Origin: an uncultured Dorea sp.
Lineage (GTDB): Bacteria > Bacillota > Clostridia > Lachnospirales > Lachnospiraceae
Length of the DNA stretch: 64,000 nt
Assembly (NCBI GenBank): GCA_910578455.1
Contig: CAJTQA010000005.1
Span: 1 to 64,000, forward strand
Direction: 5' to 3'
Positions 24,351-33,634 of the stretch are shown here, in pieces. Positions within the stretch are counted from its first letter, which is position 1. Each line of letters begins with the position of its first letter. The notes beneath the pieces are model-generated. The model was not told the origin of the DNA, searched no databases, and saw only the letters and a program-made list of their open reading frames with translations. A program made the position numbers and the translations under genes.

Positions 24351-25637
24351 ATGAGTTTACAGGTAGAAAAGATGGAAAAAAACATGGCGAAACTCACGAT
24401 TGAGGTTTCTGCCGATGATTTGGAAAAAGCGCTTCAGAGCGCATATATGAAACAGAGAAATAAGATCAGCCTGCCGGGATTTCGAAAAGGCAAAGTTCCG
24501 CGCAAGATGATTGAAAAAATGTACGGGCCGGAGATATTCTATGATGACGCAGCAAATGAGATTATTCCGGGCGCATATGCAAAAGCATATGATGAGTGTG
24601 AGCTGGATATCGTATCAAGGCCGGTTGTTGATATTGAGCAGATTGAAAGAGGAAAACCGTTCATCTTCACGGCTGAAGTGGCATTAAAGCCTGAGGTGTC
24701 CCTTGGGGAATATAAAGGGCTTGAAGTTGACAAAGTGGCTGTTGAGGTGACGGCGGAAGAAGTTGAGCAGAAACTTAAAGAAGAGGCAGAGAAGAATGCA
24801 AGGACTGTCTCGGTGGAAGACCGGGCGGTTGCGGACGGTGACGAAGTTATCCTGGATTTTGAGGGCTTTGTTGACGGTGAGGCATTTGAGGGCGGAAAGG
24901 GAGAGAACCATCCTCTCGTGATTGGTTCCGGCTCTTTCATCCCGGGATTTGAAGAGCAGCTTGTCGGTGCGGAGCCTGAAAAAGAAGTGGAAGTAAAGGT
25001 TACGTTCCCGGAGGATTACCATGCAGAGAACCTTAAAGGGAAGGACGCTGTCTTTAAATGCATGGTCCACGAGATCAAAGTTAAGGAGCTCCCGGAGATT
25101 GACGACGAGTTTGCGGCAGAAGTTTCCGAGTTCGATACATTAGAGGAATATAAGGCTGATGTAGAGGCGAAACTCAAGGAGAGCAAAGAAGCCGATGCGA
25201 AACGCCAGAAAGAAGACCAGGCAGTTGAGCAGGCAGTAAAGAATGCTTCCTTCGAGATTCCGGAGCCGATGATCGATACGAACGTAAGGCAGATGGTGGA
25301 TGAGTTTGCCCAGAGGATTGGGGCGCAGGGCCTTACGATGGAGCAGTATGCCCAGTTCACAGGCATGACTCCTGAAAAGATTGAGGAAGAGATGAGGCCG
25401 CAGGCAGTAAAGCGGATTGAGACCCGGATTGTCCTGGAAGCGATTGCAAAGGCTGAGAATATCGAAATTGATGACGGACGCCTTGACGAGGAGATTGCAA
25501 AGATGGCGGAAGCTTACCATATGGAAGCGGATAAGCTCAAAGAATTCATGGGTGATGCGGAAAAGAAACAGATGAAGGAGGATATCGCCGTACAGGAGGC
25601 GATTACATTCCTTTTGGATAATGCTGTAGAAAAATAG
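24351..25637 (+). CDS. tig: Trigger factor
   Basis: Trigger factor is the ribosome-bound chaperone and peptidyl-prolyl isomerase that meets nascent chains. The 428-residue product has the N-terminal ribosome-binding domain with the signature GFRKGKVPRKMIE (about 43-55). A central FKBP-type domain follows (about 155-240: DGDEVILDFEGFVDGEAFEGGKGE, then LVIGSGSFIPGFEEQLVGAE), then the long helical C-terminal chaperone region. It is followed 12 bases later by clpP and then clpX, the classical tig-clpP-clpX order that links folding with degradation. AGGAGG precedes the ATG. Confidence 0.97.
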   Translation: MSLQVEKMEKNMAKLTIEVSADDLEKALQSAYMKQRNKISLPGFRKGKVPRKMIEKMYGPEIFYDDAANEIIPGAYAKAYDECELDIVSRPVVDIEQIERGKPFIFTAEVALKPEVSLGEYKGLEVDKVAVEVTAEEVEQKLKEEAEKNARTVSVEDRAVADGDEVILDFEGFVDGEAFEGGKGENHPLVIGSGSFIPGFEEQLVGAEPEKEVEVKVTFPEDYHAENLKGKDAVFKCMVHEIKVKELPEIDDEFAAEVSEFDTLEEYKADVEAKLKESKEADAKRQKEDQAVEQAVKNASFEIPEPMIDTNVRQMVDEFAQRIGAQGLTMEQYAQFTGMTPEKIEEEMRPQAVKRIETRIVLEAIAKAENIEIDDGRLDEEIAKMAEAYHMEADKLKEFMGDAEKKQMKEDIAVQEAITFLLDNAVEK

Positions 25638-25649
25638 GAGGCATGCAGT

Positions 25650-26231
25650 ATGAGTTTAGTACCTTATGTCATTGAACAGACAAGCCGCGGCGAGCGTTCC
25701 TATGACATCTACTCAAGGCTTTTGAAAGACCGGATAATCTTTCTGGGCGAGGAAGTGTCGGACGTATCTGCAAGCGTGATTGTCGCGCAGCTTTTGTTTT
25801 TGGAGGCTGAAGATCCGGAAAAGGATATCCATCTTTACATTAACAGCCCAGGAGGCTCGGTAACAGCGGGGCTGGCAATTTATGACACCATGCAGTATAT
25901 TAAGTGCGATGTTGAGACAATCTGCATCGGCATGGCGGCAAGCATGGGATCGTTCCTGCTGTCAGGCGGAACTAAGGGCAAGCGCCTTGCGCTTCCCAAC
26001 GCCGAGATCATGATACATCAGCCGTCAGGCGGAGCAAGAGGGCAGGAGACGGAAATCCGGATTGCAGCGGAACATATTTTAAAAACACGCCAGAGACTGA
26101 ATCAGATCCTGGCAGAAAATACAGGACAGCCGTTGGATGTTATTCAGGTTGACACGGAGCGTGACAACTTTATGTCCGCGGAAGAGGCAAAGAAATACGG
26201 GTTGATTGACGAAGTCTTAAAACACCGTTAA
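25650..26231 (+). CDS. clpP: ATP-dependent Clp protease proteolytic subunit
   Basis: ClpP forms the 14-subunit serine protease barrel fed by ClpX or other AAA+ unfoldases. The 193-residue product has the catalytic triad Ser98 (GMAASMGS), His123 (IMIHQPSGG) and Asp172 (TERDNFM), with oxyanion-loop glycines in YINSPGGS. The N-terminal VPYVIEQTSRGERSYDIYSRLL is typical. It lies between tig and clpX with short gaps, implying co-transcription. Length is standard. Confidence 0.98.
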   Translation: MSLVPYVIEQTSRGERSYDIYSRLLKDRIIFLGEEVSDVSASVIVAQLLFLEAEDPEKDIHLYINSPGGSVTAGLAIYDTMQYIKCDVETICIGMAASMGSFLLSGGTKGKRLALPNAEIMIHQPSGGARGQETEIRIAAEHILKTRQRLNQILAENTGQPLDVIQVDTERDNFMSAEEAKKYGLIDEVLKHR

Positions 26232-26265
26232 TTTGCGTGTCCGGTGCGATGTATGAGGTGAAAGC

Positions 26266-27528
26266 ATGATAGGTAGAGGTGACGATCAGATCAGATGTTC
26301 GTTCTGCAATAAAACACAGGCTCAGGTCAGGAAATTGATTGCGGGACCGAATAACACTTACATTTGTGATGAATGCGTTGATGTATGTACCGAGATCATT
26401 GAAGAGGAATTGGGGTATGATGAGGATGACGGGCAGTGGAGTCCGTTTTCTGACATCAATCTCATAAAGCCGGAGGAGATAAAAGCTTTTCTGGACGAGT
26501 ATGTAATTGGACAGGACGAGGCGAAAAAGGTTCTTGCAGTGGCGGTTTATAATCATTATAAGCGGATTATGGCAGGAAGGGATTTGGGGGTAGAGCTTGG
26601 AAAGAGCAATATCCTGATGCTTGGCCCTACCGGATGCGGAAAGACGCTTCTCGCCCAGTCTCTTGCCAGGATACTGAACGTTCCGTTTGCCATTGCAGAT
26701 GCCACGGCTTTGACGGAGGCTGGATATGTAGGCGAGGACGTGGAGAATATCCTCCTTAAGATCATACAGGCGGCGGACGGGGATATCGAACGCGCCGAGT
26801 ATGGGATCATCTATATTGATGAGATAGACAAGATTACAAGAAAGTCTGAAAATCCTTCTATCACGCGGGATGTGTCCGGTGAGGGAGTGCAGCAGGCCCT
26901 GCTGAAGATTGTCGAGGGAACAGTGGCGAATGTGCCGCCGCAGGGCGGAAGGAAACATCCCCATCAGGAGCTGATTCAGATTGACACGACAAATATCTTG
27001 TTTATATGCGGAGGCGCATTTGAAGGCATTGACAAGATTATTGAGAAACGTATCGACCAGAAATCCATCGGTTTTAATGCGGAGATTGCGAGTAAGCATG
27101 AGAATAATGTGGATGTGCTCCTGGCTCAGGTTCTTCCGCAGGATTTGATAAAATTCGGGCTGATTCCGGAGCTGGTGGGCAGGGTTCCTGTCACAGTGTC
27201 TCTGGAGATGCTTGACAAAGAGGCTCTGGTACGGATTCTGACAGAGCCGAAGAATGCGATTACAAAACAGTACCAGAAGATGCTGGAGCTTGACGGCGTT
27301 GAGCTTTCTTTTGATAAAGAAGCATTGGAAGAGATTGCTGAGATTTCCCTGAAGAGGAAGACCGGGGCCAGAGGCCTTAGAGCCATTATGGAGAATATCA
27401 TGATGGACGTTATGTATCAGGCACCGTCGGATGAGACGCTGCAGACATGCCGCATTACAGAAGATGTAGTGAAAGGGCATGGCCTGCCGGAATGTACGCA
27501 TTCGGCAATTCGTCCTGAAAGTGCATAG
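26266..27528 (+). CDS. clpX: ATP-dependent Clp protease ATP-binding subunit ClpX
   Basis: ClpX is the AAA+ unfoldase of ClpXP, recognising tagged proteins including SsrA-tagged products of the SmpB system at 3.2 kb. The 420-residue product has an N-terminal C4 zinc finger (Cys11, Cys14, Cys34, Cys37), Walker A GPTGCGKT, Walker B IIYIDEIDKI, the pore loop GYVGED, the RKHPHQE stretch and the IGF loop (KSIGFNAE). The arginine-finger and sensor segments (LIPELVGRVP, TGARGLRAIM) follow. It comes 34 bases after clpP; a terminator follows. Confidence 0.98.
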   Translation: MIGRGDDQIRCSFCNKTQAQVRKLIAGPNNTYICDECVDVCTEIIEEELGYDEDDGQWSPFSDINLIKPEEIKAFLDEYVIGQDEAKKVLAVAVYNHYKRIMAGRDLGVELGKSNILMLGPTGCGKTLLAQSLARILNVPFAIADATALTEAGYVGEDVENILLKIIQAADGDIERAEYGIIYIDEIDKITRKSENPSITRDVSGEGVQQALLKIVEGTVANVPPQGGRKHPHQELIQIDTTNILFICGGAFEGIDKIIEKRIDQKSIGFNAEIASKHENNVDVLLAQVLPQDLIKFGLIPELVGRVPVTVSLEMLDKEALVRILTEPKNAITKQYQKMLELDGVELSFDKEALEEIAEISLKRKTGARGLRAIMENIMMDVMYQAPSDETLQTCRITEDVVKGHGLPECTHSAIRPESA

Positions 27529-27569
27529 TTATAAAAGGCAGATTAGCAGATGCAGATATGTATGAGAGG

Positions 27570-27600
27570 GCGGGTGCAAAGGAATATTGCGCCCGCTTTT
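27570..27600 (+). terminator. Rho-independent terminator after clpX
   Basis: GCGGGTGC (27570-27577) pairs with GCGCCCGC (27589-27596), one wobble, followed by TTTT. It separates tig-clpP-clpX from lon. Confidence 0.75.
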
Positions 27601-27643
27601 ATCATCGTACAGGAAATTCTATATGATAACCGGGAGAAATGAT

Positions 27644-29980
27644 ATGGAGAATAAGATAGAAAGCCTTCCTATGGTGGCACTGCGGGGCATGACCGTATTG
27701 CCGGAGATGGTAGTGCATTTCGATGTGAGCCGGAAAAAATCGCTTCGGGCGGTTGAGCAGGCAATGGAAGAAAAACATCAGCTGTTCCTGACGGCACAGA
27801 AAAGTTCGGATACAGAAGATCCAGGAGTGGAAGATGTCTTTGAGATGGGCTGTATCGTGGCGATCAAACAGATTGTGCGAATGCCGAAAAAAATCAGCCG
27901 GGTACTTATCCTGGCGGAAAAGCGGGCAAGGATTCAAAGCCTGGAGGATAACGGGAGTTATATGCGGGCCGGCGTCTCGGCGGTTGAAGATACGGATGAG
28001 GGGCCGGAAGAAGACGGGCCGCTGTCTGTAAATGATGAGGCGAGCCTTCTGATCCTCAAAGGGGCGTTCAGGGAATACATGGACAAAAACCCGAAAGCAT
28101 CCAGGGAGGTGGGGGCGCAGATAGACAGCATCAGGGGGCTGAGGAAACTGGTAGACGTAGTGGCTGCCAATTTTCCGCTGCCTTATATGCAGAGGCAGGA
28201 ACTTCTTGAGGAGCTGGATCTCTCGAAACGTTACGACATGCTCATGGGGAAGATTGCCCACGAGGTTCAGGTTATGGAGGTTAAGGAAGAAATCCAGTCA
28301 AAAGTCAAGCAGCGCGTGGACAAAAACCAGCGAGACTATATCCTCCGGGAGGAGATGAAACTTCTCCGGGAGGAGCTTGGGGATGAAAATATGCTTTCAG
28401 ATGCGGAGGAGTTTGAGGAATCCGCCCGGAAACTTAATGCCCCGAAAGAAGTGAAGGGGAAGATTGCCAAAGAGATAAAGAGGTTCCGGAATGTGATGAA
28501 CAGCCCCAGCGAGTCGGGGGTAATCCGTACCTATATCGAGACGATGCTTGAGATGCCCTGGGATAAGGCATGCAAGGAGCATAAAAATATAGAATACGCC
28601 GCAAAAGTGCTTGACGAAGACCATTACGGGCTTGAGAAAGTCAAGGAGCGTATTCTGGAATATATGGCAGTGCGCGCTTTGACAAAAAAAGGCGACAGCC
28701 CGATCCTGTGTCTGGCAGGGCCTCCCGGAACCGGGAAGACTTCTATCGCAAAATCCCTGGCAAGGGCGCTCAAAAGGCCGTATGTGCGTATTTCACTGGG
28801 CGGAGTCCGGGATGAGGCAGAGATTCGCGGACACAGGAAGACTTACGTGGGGGCCATGCCGGGAAGGATTGCGGATGCCATGCGTAGCGCCGGGGTGAAG
28901 AACCCCCTGATGTTGCTGGACGAGATTGACAAAGTAAGCAATGACTATAAGGGAGATACATTTTCAGCCCTTCTGGAAGTGCTGGACAGCGAGCAGAATA
29001 AAAAATTCCGCGACCACTATCTGGAAGTTCCGTTGGATCTTTCAGAAGTGCTGTTCGTGACGACCGCCAACACATTGCAGACGATACCAAGGCCGCTCCT
29101 GGACCGGATGGAAGTGATAGAAGTGTCGAGCTATACGGAGAACGAGAAACTCCATATCGCCACCGAGCATCTGATACCGAAACAGTTAGAGAGGCACGGC
29201 ATTAAGAAAAAACAGCTTGCCATCAGTAAAAAAGCAATCTGGAAGATGACCAGGAATTATACGAAAGAGGCAGGCGTGAGGCAGCTTGAGAGAAAGCTTG
29301 CAGATATCTGCCGCAAGGCAGCAAAGGAAATCTATGAAAAGAAGAAAGACTCCATACATATCACGGAGCGCAACATCCATCAGTACCTTGGGAAAGAGCT
29401 GTATACTTACCAGATGGCGAATGATACGGATGAGGTTGGAATCGTGAGAGGCCTGGCGTGGACAAGCGTGGGGGGCGACACATTGCAGATTGAAGTGAAT
29501 ATTATGCCGGGAGAAGGGGAAATCCTTTTGACGGGGCAGCTTGGCGACGTGATGAAGGAGTCTGCGAGGACGGGGATCAGCTATATCCGCTCCGTGGGAA
29601 AGAGGTATAAGATTGACGACGGATTTTTTAAAGAGCACGATGTCCATGTCCACATCCCGGAAGGGGCGGTTCCAAAAGACGGGCCGTCGGCGGGGATCAC
29701 GATGGCCACAGCCATGCTCTCGGCGGTGACAGGGAAGAAAGTTCGTGCGGATGTTGCCATGACTGGCGAGATTACCTTAAGGGGGAGGGTGCTTCCCATC
29801 GGCGGGTTAAAAGAAAAGCTCCTGGCGGCAAAAAGCGCAGGGATTAAGACCGTGGTCGTTCCGAAAGAGAATCTGGCGGATATAGAGGAGATCTCTTCTG
29901 AGATTACGAAGGGACTGAGCATTACCCCTGTCACGCACATGGACGAGGTGCTGAAAATTGCCCTTGTAAAATCAAAATAA
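27644..29980 (+). CDS. lon: ATP-dependent protease La (Lon)
   Basis: Lon is a AAA+ serine protease for misfolded and regulatory proteins. The 778-residue product has the N-terminal LON substrate domain (LPMVALRGMTVLPEMVVHF), coiled helices, Walker A GPPGTGKT, Walker B LMLLDEIDKV, and the C-terminal protease domain. That domain has the catalytic Ser in PKDGPSAGITMATA and Lys in KEKLLAAKSAGIKTVVVP. The frame extends further upstream, but the ATG at 27644 has GGGAG 8 bases before it and starts where the family begins; 27623 is an alternative. engB follows 18 bases later, a conserved pairing. Confidence 0.96.
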   Translation: MENKIESLPMVALRGMTVLPEMVVHFDVSRKKSLRAVEQAMEEKHQLFLTAQKSSDTEDPGVEDVFEMGCIVAIKQIVRMPKKISRVLILAEKRARIQSLEDNGSYMRAGVSAVEDTDEGPEEDGPLSVNDEASLLILKGAFREYMDKNPKASREVGAQIDSIRGLRKLVDVVAANFPLPYMQRQELLEELDLSKRYDMLMGKIAHEVQVMEVKEEIQSKVKQRVDKNQRDYILREEMKLLREELGDENMLSDAEEFEESARKLNAPKEVKGKIAKEIKRFRNVMNSPSESGVIRTYIETMLEMPWDKACKEHKNIEYAAKVLDEDHYGLEKVKERILEYMAVRALTKKGDSPILCLAGPPGTGKTSIAKSLARALKRPYVRISLGGVRDEAEIRGHRKTYVGAMPGRIADAMRSAGVKNPLMLLDEIDKVSNDYKGDTFSALLEVLDSEQNKKFRDHYLEVPLDLSEVLFVTTANTLQTIPRPLLDRMEVIEVSSYTENEKLHIATEHLIPKQLERHGIKKKQLAISKKAIWKMTRNYTKEAGVRQLERKLADICRKAAKEIYEKKKDSIHITERNIHQYLGKELYTYQMANDTDEVGIVRGLAWTSVGGDTLQIEVNIMPGEGEILLTGQLGDVMKESARTGISYIRSVGKRYKIDDGFFKEHDVHVHIPEGAVPKDGPSAGITMATAMLSAVTGKKVRADVAMTGEITLRGRVLPIGGLKEKLLAAKSAGIKTVVVPKENLADIEEISSEITKGLSITPVTHMDEVLKIALVKSK

Positions 29981-29998
29981 CAGGAAAGGCGATGGAAC

Positions 29999-30580
29999 AT
30001 GGTAATAAAAAGTGTCAATTTGGAAACTGTATGCGGGTATACCAGCAAGCTGCCGGACAATGCATGCCCGGAGATTGCGTTTGCGGGGAAATCGAATGTA
30101 GGGAAGTCTTCCCTTATCAATGCGCTGATGAACCGTAAATCCTATGCCAGGACATCAGCCACGCCCGGAAAGACGCAGACGATCAACTATTATAATATTA
30201 ACGGCGAGCTGTATCTTGTGGACCTTCCGGGCTATGGGTACGCGAAAGTGTCCGAGAAGGAGAAACAGCAGTGGGGAAAGCTGATTGAGAGGTATTTGTA
30301 CAGCTCAAAGCAGCTAAAGGCTGTTTTTCTCCTGATTGACATCCGCCATGACCCTTCGGCCAATGATAAGATGATGTATGACTGGATTGTGTCAAAGGGG
30401 TACCGCCCGATTATCATTGCCACAAAACTTGACAAGATCAAACGCAGCCAGAAAGAGAAACATTTAAAGGCAATCCGACAGGGAATCGGAGTCCTTCCGG
30501 AGACGGAGATTGTACCTTTTTCTGCGCTGAGCAAACAGGGGCGCGATGAGATATGGGAGTTAATGGAGAGATATGTATGA
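29999..30580 (+). CDS. engB: Ribosome biogenesis GTPase EngB (YsxC/YihA)
   Basis: EngB is a small GTPase needed for large-subunit assembly. The 193-residue product shows G1 GKSNVGKSS, a TPGKTQTINYY switch I, G3 DLPGYGYA, G4 TKLDKIKRSQ and a FSALSKQGRDEIW end. It directly follows lon, as in Bacillus (lonA-ysxC). Its stop overlaps the ATG of the following permease gene (ATGA), showing coupling. Length is typical. Confidence 0.96.
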   Translation: MVIKSVNLETVCGYTSKLPDNACPEIAFAGKSNVGKSSLINALMNRKSYARTSATPGKTQTINYYNINGELYLVDLPGYGYAKVSEKEKQQWGKLIERYLYSSKQLKAVFLLIDIRHDPSANDKMMYDWIVSKGYRPIIIATKLDKIKRSQKEKHLKAIRQGIGVLPETEIVPFSALSKQGRDEIWELMERYV

Positions 30581-31701
30581 ATACAAAGAGACCTTACTGG
30601 AAAGTGATTGTCAGCCTAGGGCTCAGCCTGTTTGGAACAGTGCTGTTCATCGTGATCGGGTATAAAGCGCTTGTATTTTTTATGCCGTTTGTAATCGGAT
30701 GGCTTATTTCATCCATTGCCAGCCCGGTTGTCAGCCTGCTGGAAAAAAAGCTTAAGATTACGAGAAAGCTTGGGTCTGCACTTATCATAGTAGCGGTTTT
30801 GGGAGGCATTGTATTCCTCGTCTACCTGATTATCAGCAATCTGTGGAGGGAAGTTGAAACGCTGATTTCCAATATGCCCTCGATGTATAAGGATCTGGAG
30901 ACCGGTTTTCGTGAAATCGGTTCGGGGATGGAGGGTATTTTCAGGATGCTCCCCGAGGAGGCGCAGGAAACCATAGGTTCTGTTATCGGAAAGCTGGACG
31001 AGCAGGCGGGGAATATTGTCGGCCGTTTTAGTGAGCCTACGGTAAATGCGGCGGGAAGATTTGCAAAAAAGATACCGTCAATTCTGATCGGGATTATCGT
31101 GACATTTATATCGGCGTACTTCTTTATTGAGGACAGGGATGAAGTGCTGCACAATGCAAAGAGGATAGCGCCCGATCCTATTGTTATCCGCATGACGATG
31201 GTCTGCGATAATTTAAAATATGCGGTTGGAGGATACTTTAAAGCGCAGCTTAAGATCATGGTAGTTGTGTTTGTGCTTTTAGCCGTTGGATTTACACTTA
31301 TGGGGCAGCATTTTACGTTCCTTCTGGCAATATTGATTGCGTTTCTGGATTTCCTGCCTTTTTTTGGTACAGGTACGGCGCTGCTGCCCTGGGCGGCTTA
31401 CAAATTCCTGGTTGGGAATTATAAGATGACGATAGGGCTGCTTATCCTTTACGGCGTGACCCAGCTTGTGCGCCAGCTGATCCAGCCGAAACTGGTGGGA
31501 GACAGCCTGGGGATGAATCCGCTCCTTACGCTTGTGTTTTTATACATCGGCTACCGTATGGGAGGTATTTTTGGGATGATCTTCGCGGTTCCGGTGGGGC
31601 TTATCGTCATAAACCTCTACAAGGCAGGCGCATTTGACTATATATTGGACGATGTGAAGATACTTGCAGATGGAGTTCTGAGCCTCCGGGGCGAAAAATA
31701 G
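30577..31701 (+). CDS. AI-2E family membrane transporter
   Basis: A 374-residue polytopic membrane protein of the AI-2E (PerM/TqsA/YtvI) family. Hydrophobic segments are seen at about 12-50 (VSLGLSLFGTVLFIVIGYKAL), about 62-90, a soluble middle loop (EVETLISNMPSMYKDLETGFREIG), about 150-170, then a cluster from about 210 to 350 with FLLAILIAFLDFLPFFGTGTALLPW and PVGLIVINLY. QLIQPKLVGDSLGMNPLLTL is a strong family signature. Members have been linked to quorum-signal export or Na+/H+ exchange; substrate cannot be read from sequence. It overlaps engB by four bases. Confidence 0.92.
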   Translation: MNTKRPYWKVIVSLGLSLFGTVLFIVIGYKALVFFMPFVIGWLISSIASPVVSLLEKKLKITRKLGSALIIVAVLGGIVFLVYLIISNLWREVETLISNMPSMYKDLETGFREIGSGMEGIFRMLPEEAQETIGSVIGKLDEQAGNIVGRFSEPTVNAAGRFAKKIPSILIGIIVTFISAYFFIEDRDEVLHNAKRIAPDPIVIRMTMVCDNLKYAVGGYFKAQLKIMVVVFVLLAVGFTLMGQHFTFLLAILIAFLDFLPFFGTGTALLPWAAYKFLVGNYKMTIGLLILYGVTQLVRQLIQPKLVGDSLGMNPLLTLVFLYIGYRMGGIFGMIFAVPVGLIVINLYKAGAFDYILDDVKILADGVLSLRGEK

Positions 31702-31712
31702 CGCGGCAGGAA

Positions 31713-31741
31713 TTGACAAGCCGCGGGTAATTCATTAGAAT
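31713..31741 (+). promoter_or_regulatory. Near-consensus promoter for the dlt operon
   Basis: Perfect TTGACA (31713-31718), a 17-base spacer and TAGAAT (31736-31741). A CGCGGC/GCCGCG dyad (31702-31724) surrounds the -35 and could be a regulator site or the end signal of the upstream gene. Confidence 0.75.
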
Positions 31742-31783
31742 GGTACAGTACATGAGGACGGAAGAGAAAATGAGGTGCATGTG

Positions 31784-33337
31784 ATGCAGAGAAATATATT
31801 GGAATATCTGGAAGATTCCTGCAGGCTGTTTCCGGATAAAGTTGTTTTTGCGGACGATAAGGCAGAAGTCACATATGACAGGTTTGTAAGACAGTCGAGG
31901 TACGTTGGCGCATATTTGCTTGAAAAGGTATTGAACGGAAAAAAGGGAGGGCCTGTGGCGGTGTTTATCGACCGTTCCATTCAGAGCCTTACAGGATTTT
32001 TCGGGGCTGTTTACGCGGGATGCTTTTATGTGCCTGTGGACCGGCAGATGCCGGCGGCAAGGATAGGGCTTATCCTGGATACGCTGAAACCGGAGGTCAT
32101 CGTGGGGCAGGAGAAAGACAGAAAGATACTGGAAGAGCTGGGAAGGGAAGATAAGCTGCTCCTGGAAGGCAAAGTGTTTGAGGATGCAGGAGATCTAAGC
32201 CTGTCCGGAGAGCAGGAAACGCTTTTGGCGGATGTCCGAAAGAGCTCCCTTGATACAGACCCGCTGTACACAATCTTTACATCCGGCTCCACGGGAGTGC
32301 CGAAGGGGGTGCTGGTGAGCCACCGCTCGGTTATTGATCTGGCGGACAGTTTCGCGCGGGAGTTTTCTTTGTCTGACCAGTGCGTGTTTGGGAATCAGGC
32401 ACCCTTCGATTTTGATGTTTCCGTCAAGGACATCTATTCTACGATTAAAAACGGCGCGACAATGTATGTCATACCAAAAGTGATGTTCTCCTTCCCGGCG
32501 AAACTCATTACCTATATGAACGAAAAACGGATTAATACGATTATATGGGCGGTGTCTGCACTGCGAATCATAGAAAATCTGAACGCATTTACGGGAGAGC
32601 TGCCCGGATATCTGAGGACAGCTATGTTTTCCGGTGAAGTGATGCATAACAAAGTGTTGAATTACTGGAGGAGATATCTGCCGGACGTGAATTACGTAAA
32701 TCTGTACGGACCGACGGAGATTACATGCAACTGCACGTTCTATAAGGTTGACCGTTCCTTTGCGGATGAGGAAGTGCTGCCGATAGGAACCGCATTCCTC
32801 AATTCCGGGGTTTTCCTTTTGGATGGAGACAGGCTTGTGGAAGAAAGGAATGTTCCGGGAGAGATCTGTGTCAGGGGCAGCAGCCTTGCGCTTGGGTATT
32901 ACAATAATCCGGAGAAGACTTCGGAAAGTTTCTGTCAGAATCCGCTCAACCAGGCGTATCCGGAGCGAATTTACCGCACCGGGGATATCGGAAAGGTAAA
33001 CGAAATGGGCGAGCTGGTCTTCTTGTCCAGAAAGGATGACCAGATTAAGCATATGGGCCACAGGATTGAGCTCGGAGAGGTTGAGGCGGCTGCGAATTCC
33101 CTTGATTTTATAGATGCGGCAGTGTGCATCTACGACAAAGGGGAGGGAAAGATCGTCATGTTCTACCAGGCGGGGGAAGCCTGCGACAAGGAAGTGTTAA
33201 AAGCGATGGGAAAGAAGCTGCCCAAGTACATGTTCCCGAACAGGCTGTGCCATTTCGGGAAACTGCCGCTGAATAAAAACAATAAGATCGACCGCACGTA
33301 CCTGCGGGAGAATTACATATCAAAGCCAGCTATATGA
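31784..33337 (+). CDS. dltA: D-alanine activating ligase DltA
   Basis: DltA adenylates D-alanine and loads it onto the carrier protein DltC for D-alanylation of teichoic or lipoteichoic acid. The 517-residue ANL-family enzyme has the P-loop YTIFTSGSTGVPKGV (about 163-177), NLYGPTEITCN, YRTGDIG and the C-terminal catalytic lysine region PLNKNNKIDR. The frame opens at GTG 31775, but the ATG at 31784 has GAGGTG 7 bases before it. It heads dltA-dltC-dltB-dltD, an uncommon order compared with dltABCD. D-alanylation lowers surface negative charge and raises resistance to cationic peptides. Confidence 0.9.
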   Translation: MQRNILEYLEDSCRLFPDKVVFADDKAEVTYDRFVRQSRYVGAYLLEKVLNGKKGGPVAVFIDRSIQSLTGFFGAVYAGCFYVPVDRQMPAARIGLILDTLKPEVIVGQEKDRKILEELGREDKLLLEGKVFEDAGDLSLSGEQETLLADVRKSSLDTDPLYTIFTSGSTGVPKGVLVSHRSVIDLADSFAREFSLSDQCVFGNQAPFDFDVSVKDIYSTIKNGATMYVIPKVMFSFPAKLITYMNEKRINTIIWAVSALRIIENLNAFTGELPGYLRTAMFSGEVMHNKVLNYWRRYLPDVNYVNLYGPTEITCNCTFYKVDRSFADEEVLPIGTAFLNSGVFLLDGDRLVEERNVPGEICVRGSSLALGYYNNPEKTSESFCQNPLNQAYPERIYRTGDIGKVNEMGELVFLSRKDDQIKHMGHRIELGEVEAAANSLDFIDAAVCIYDKGEGKIVMFYQAGEACDKEVLKAMGKKLPKYMFPNRLCHFGKLPLNKNNKIDRTYLRENYISKPAI

Positions 33338-33388
33338 CCATCTTTTGGCCATTTAGGATAAAAATACAAGGAGAAAGGAAAAAGAAAA

Positions 33389-33622
33389 ATGAGACAAGAG
33401 ATACTGGAGATTTTAACGGAGCTTAGGCCGGACGTGGAGTTTGAAAACGAAAAGAAGCTGATTGACGACGGGATTCTTGATTCTTTTGATATCGTGTCGC
33501 TGGTGGGAGAGCTGAACGATGCGTTTGACGTATCGATTAACGTAGAGGACCTCCTTCCGGAGAATTTTAACTGTGTCGAGGCAATGGTTGAACTGATAGA
33601 GAACCTTCAGGAAGAAGAGTAA
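33389..33622 (+). CDS. dltC: D-alanyl carrier protein DltC
   Basis: A 77-residue acidic acyl-carrier-like protein. The phosphopantetheine attachment serine is Ser32 in DGILDSFDIVSLV, the DltC variant of the ACP motif. The rest is four-helix ACP-like (EILTELRPDVEFE, ELNDAFDVSINVEDL, VEAMVELIENL). It follows dltA by 51 bases with a strong AAGGAGAAAGG site and precedes dltB by 12 bases. It carries D-alanine as a thioester from DltA to the membrane step. Confidence 0.93.
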   Translation: MRQEILEILTELRPDVEFENEKKLIDDGILDSFDIVSLVGELNDAFDVSINVEDLLPENFNCVEAMVELIENLQEEE

Positions 33623-33634
33623 GCGGGGAATGCC

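Noticed and set aside
26170..27501. 443-residue minus-strand open frame opposite clpX
   Set aside because: ClpX motifs are complete on the + strand; the reverse frame has shadow composition.
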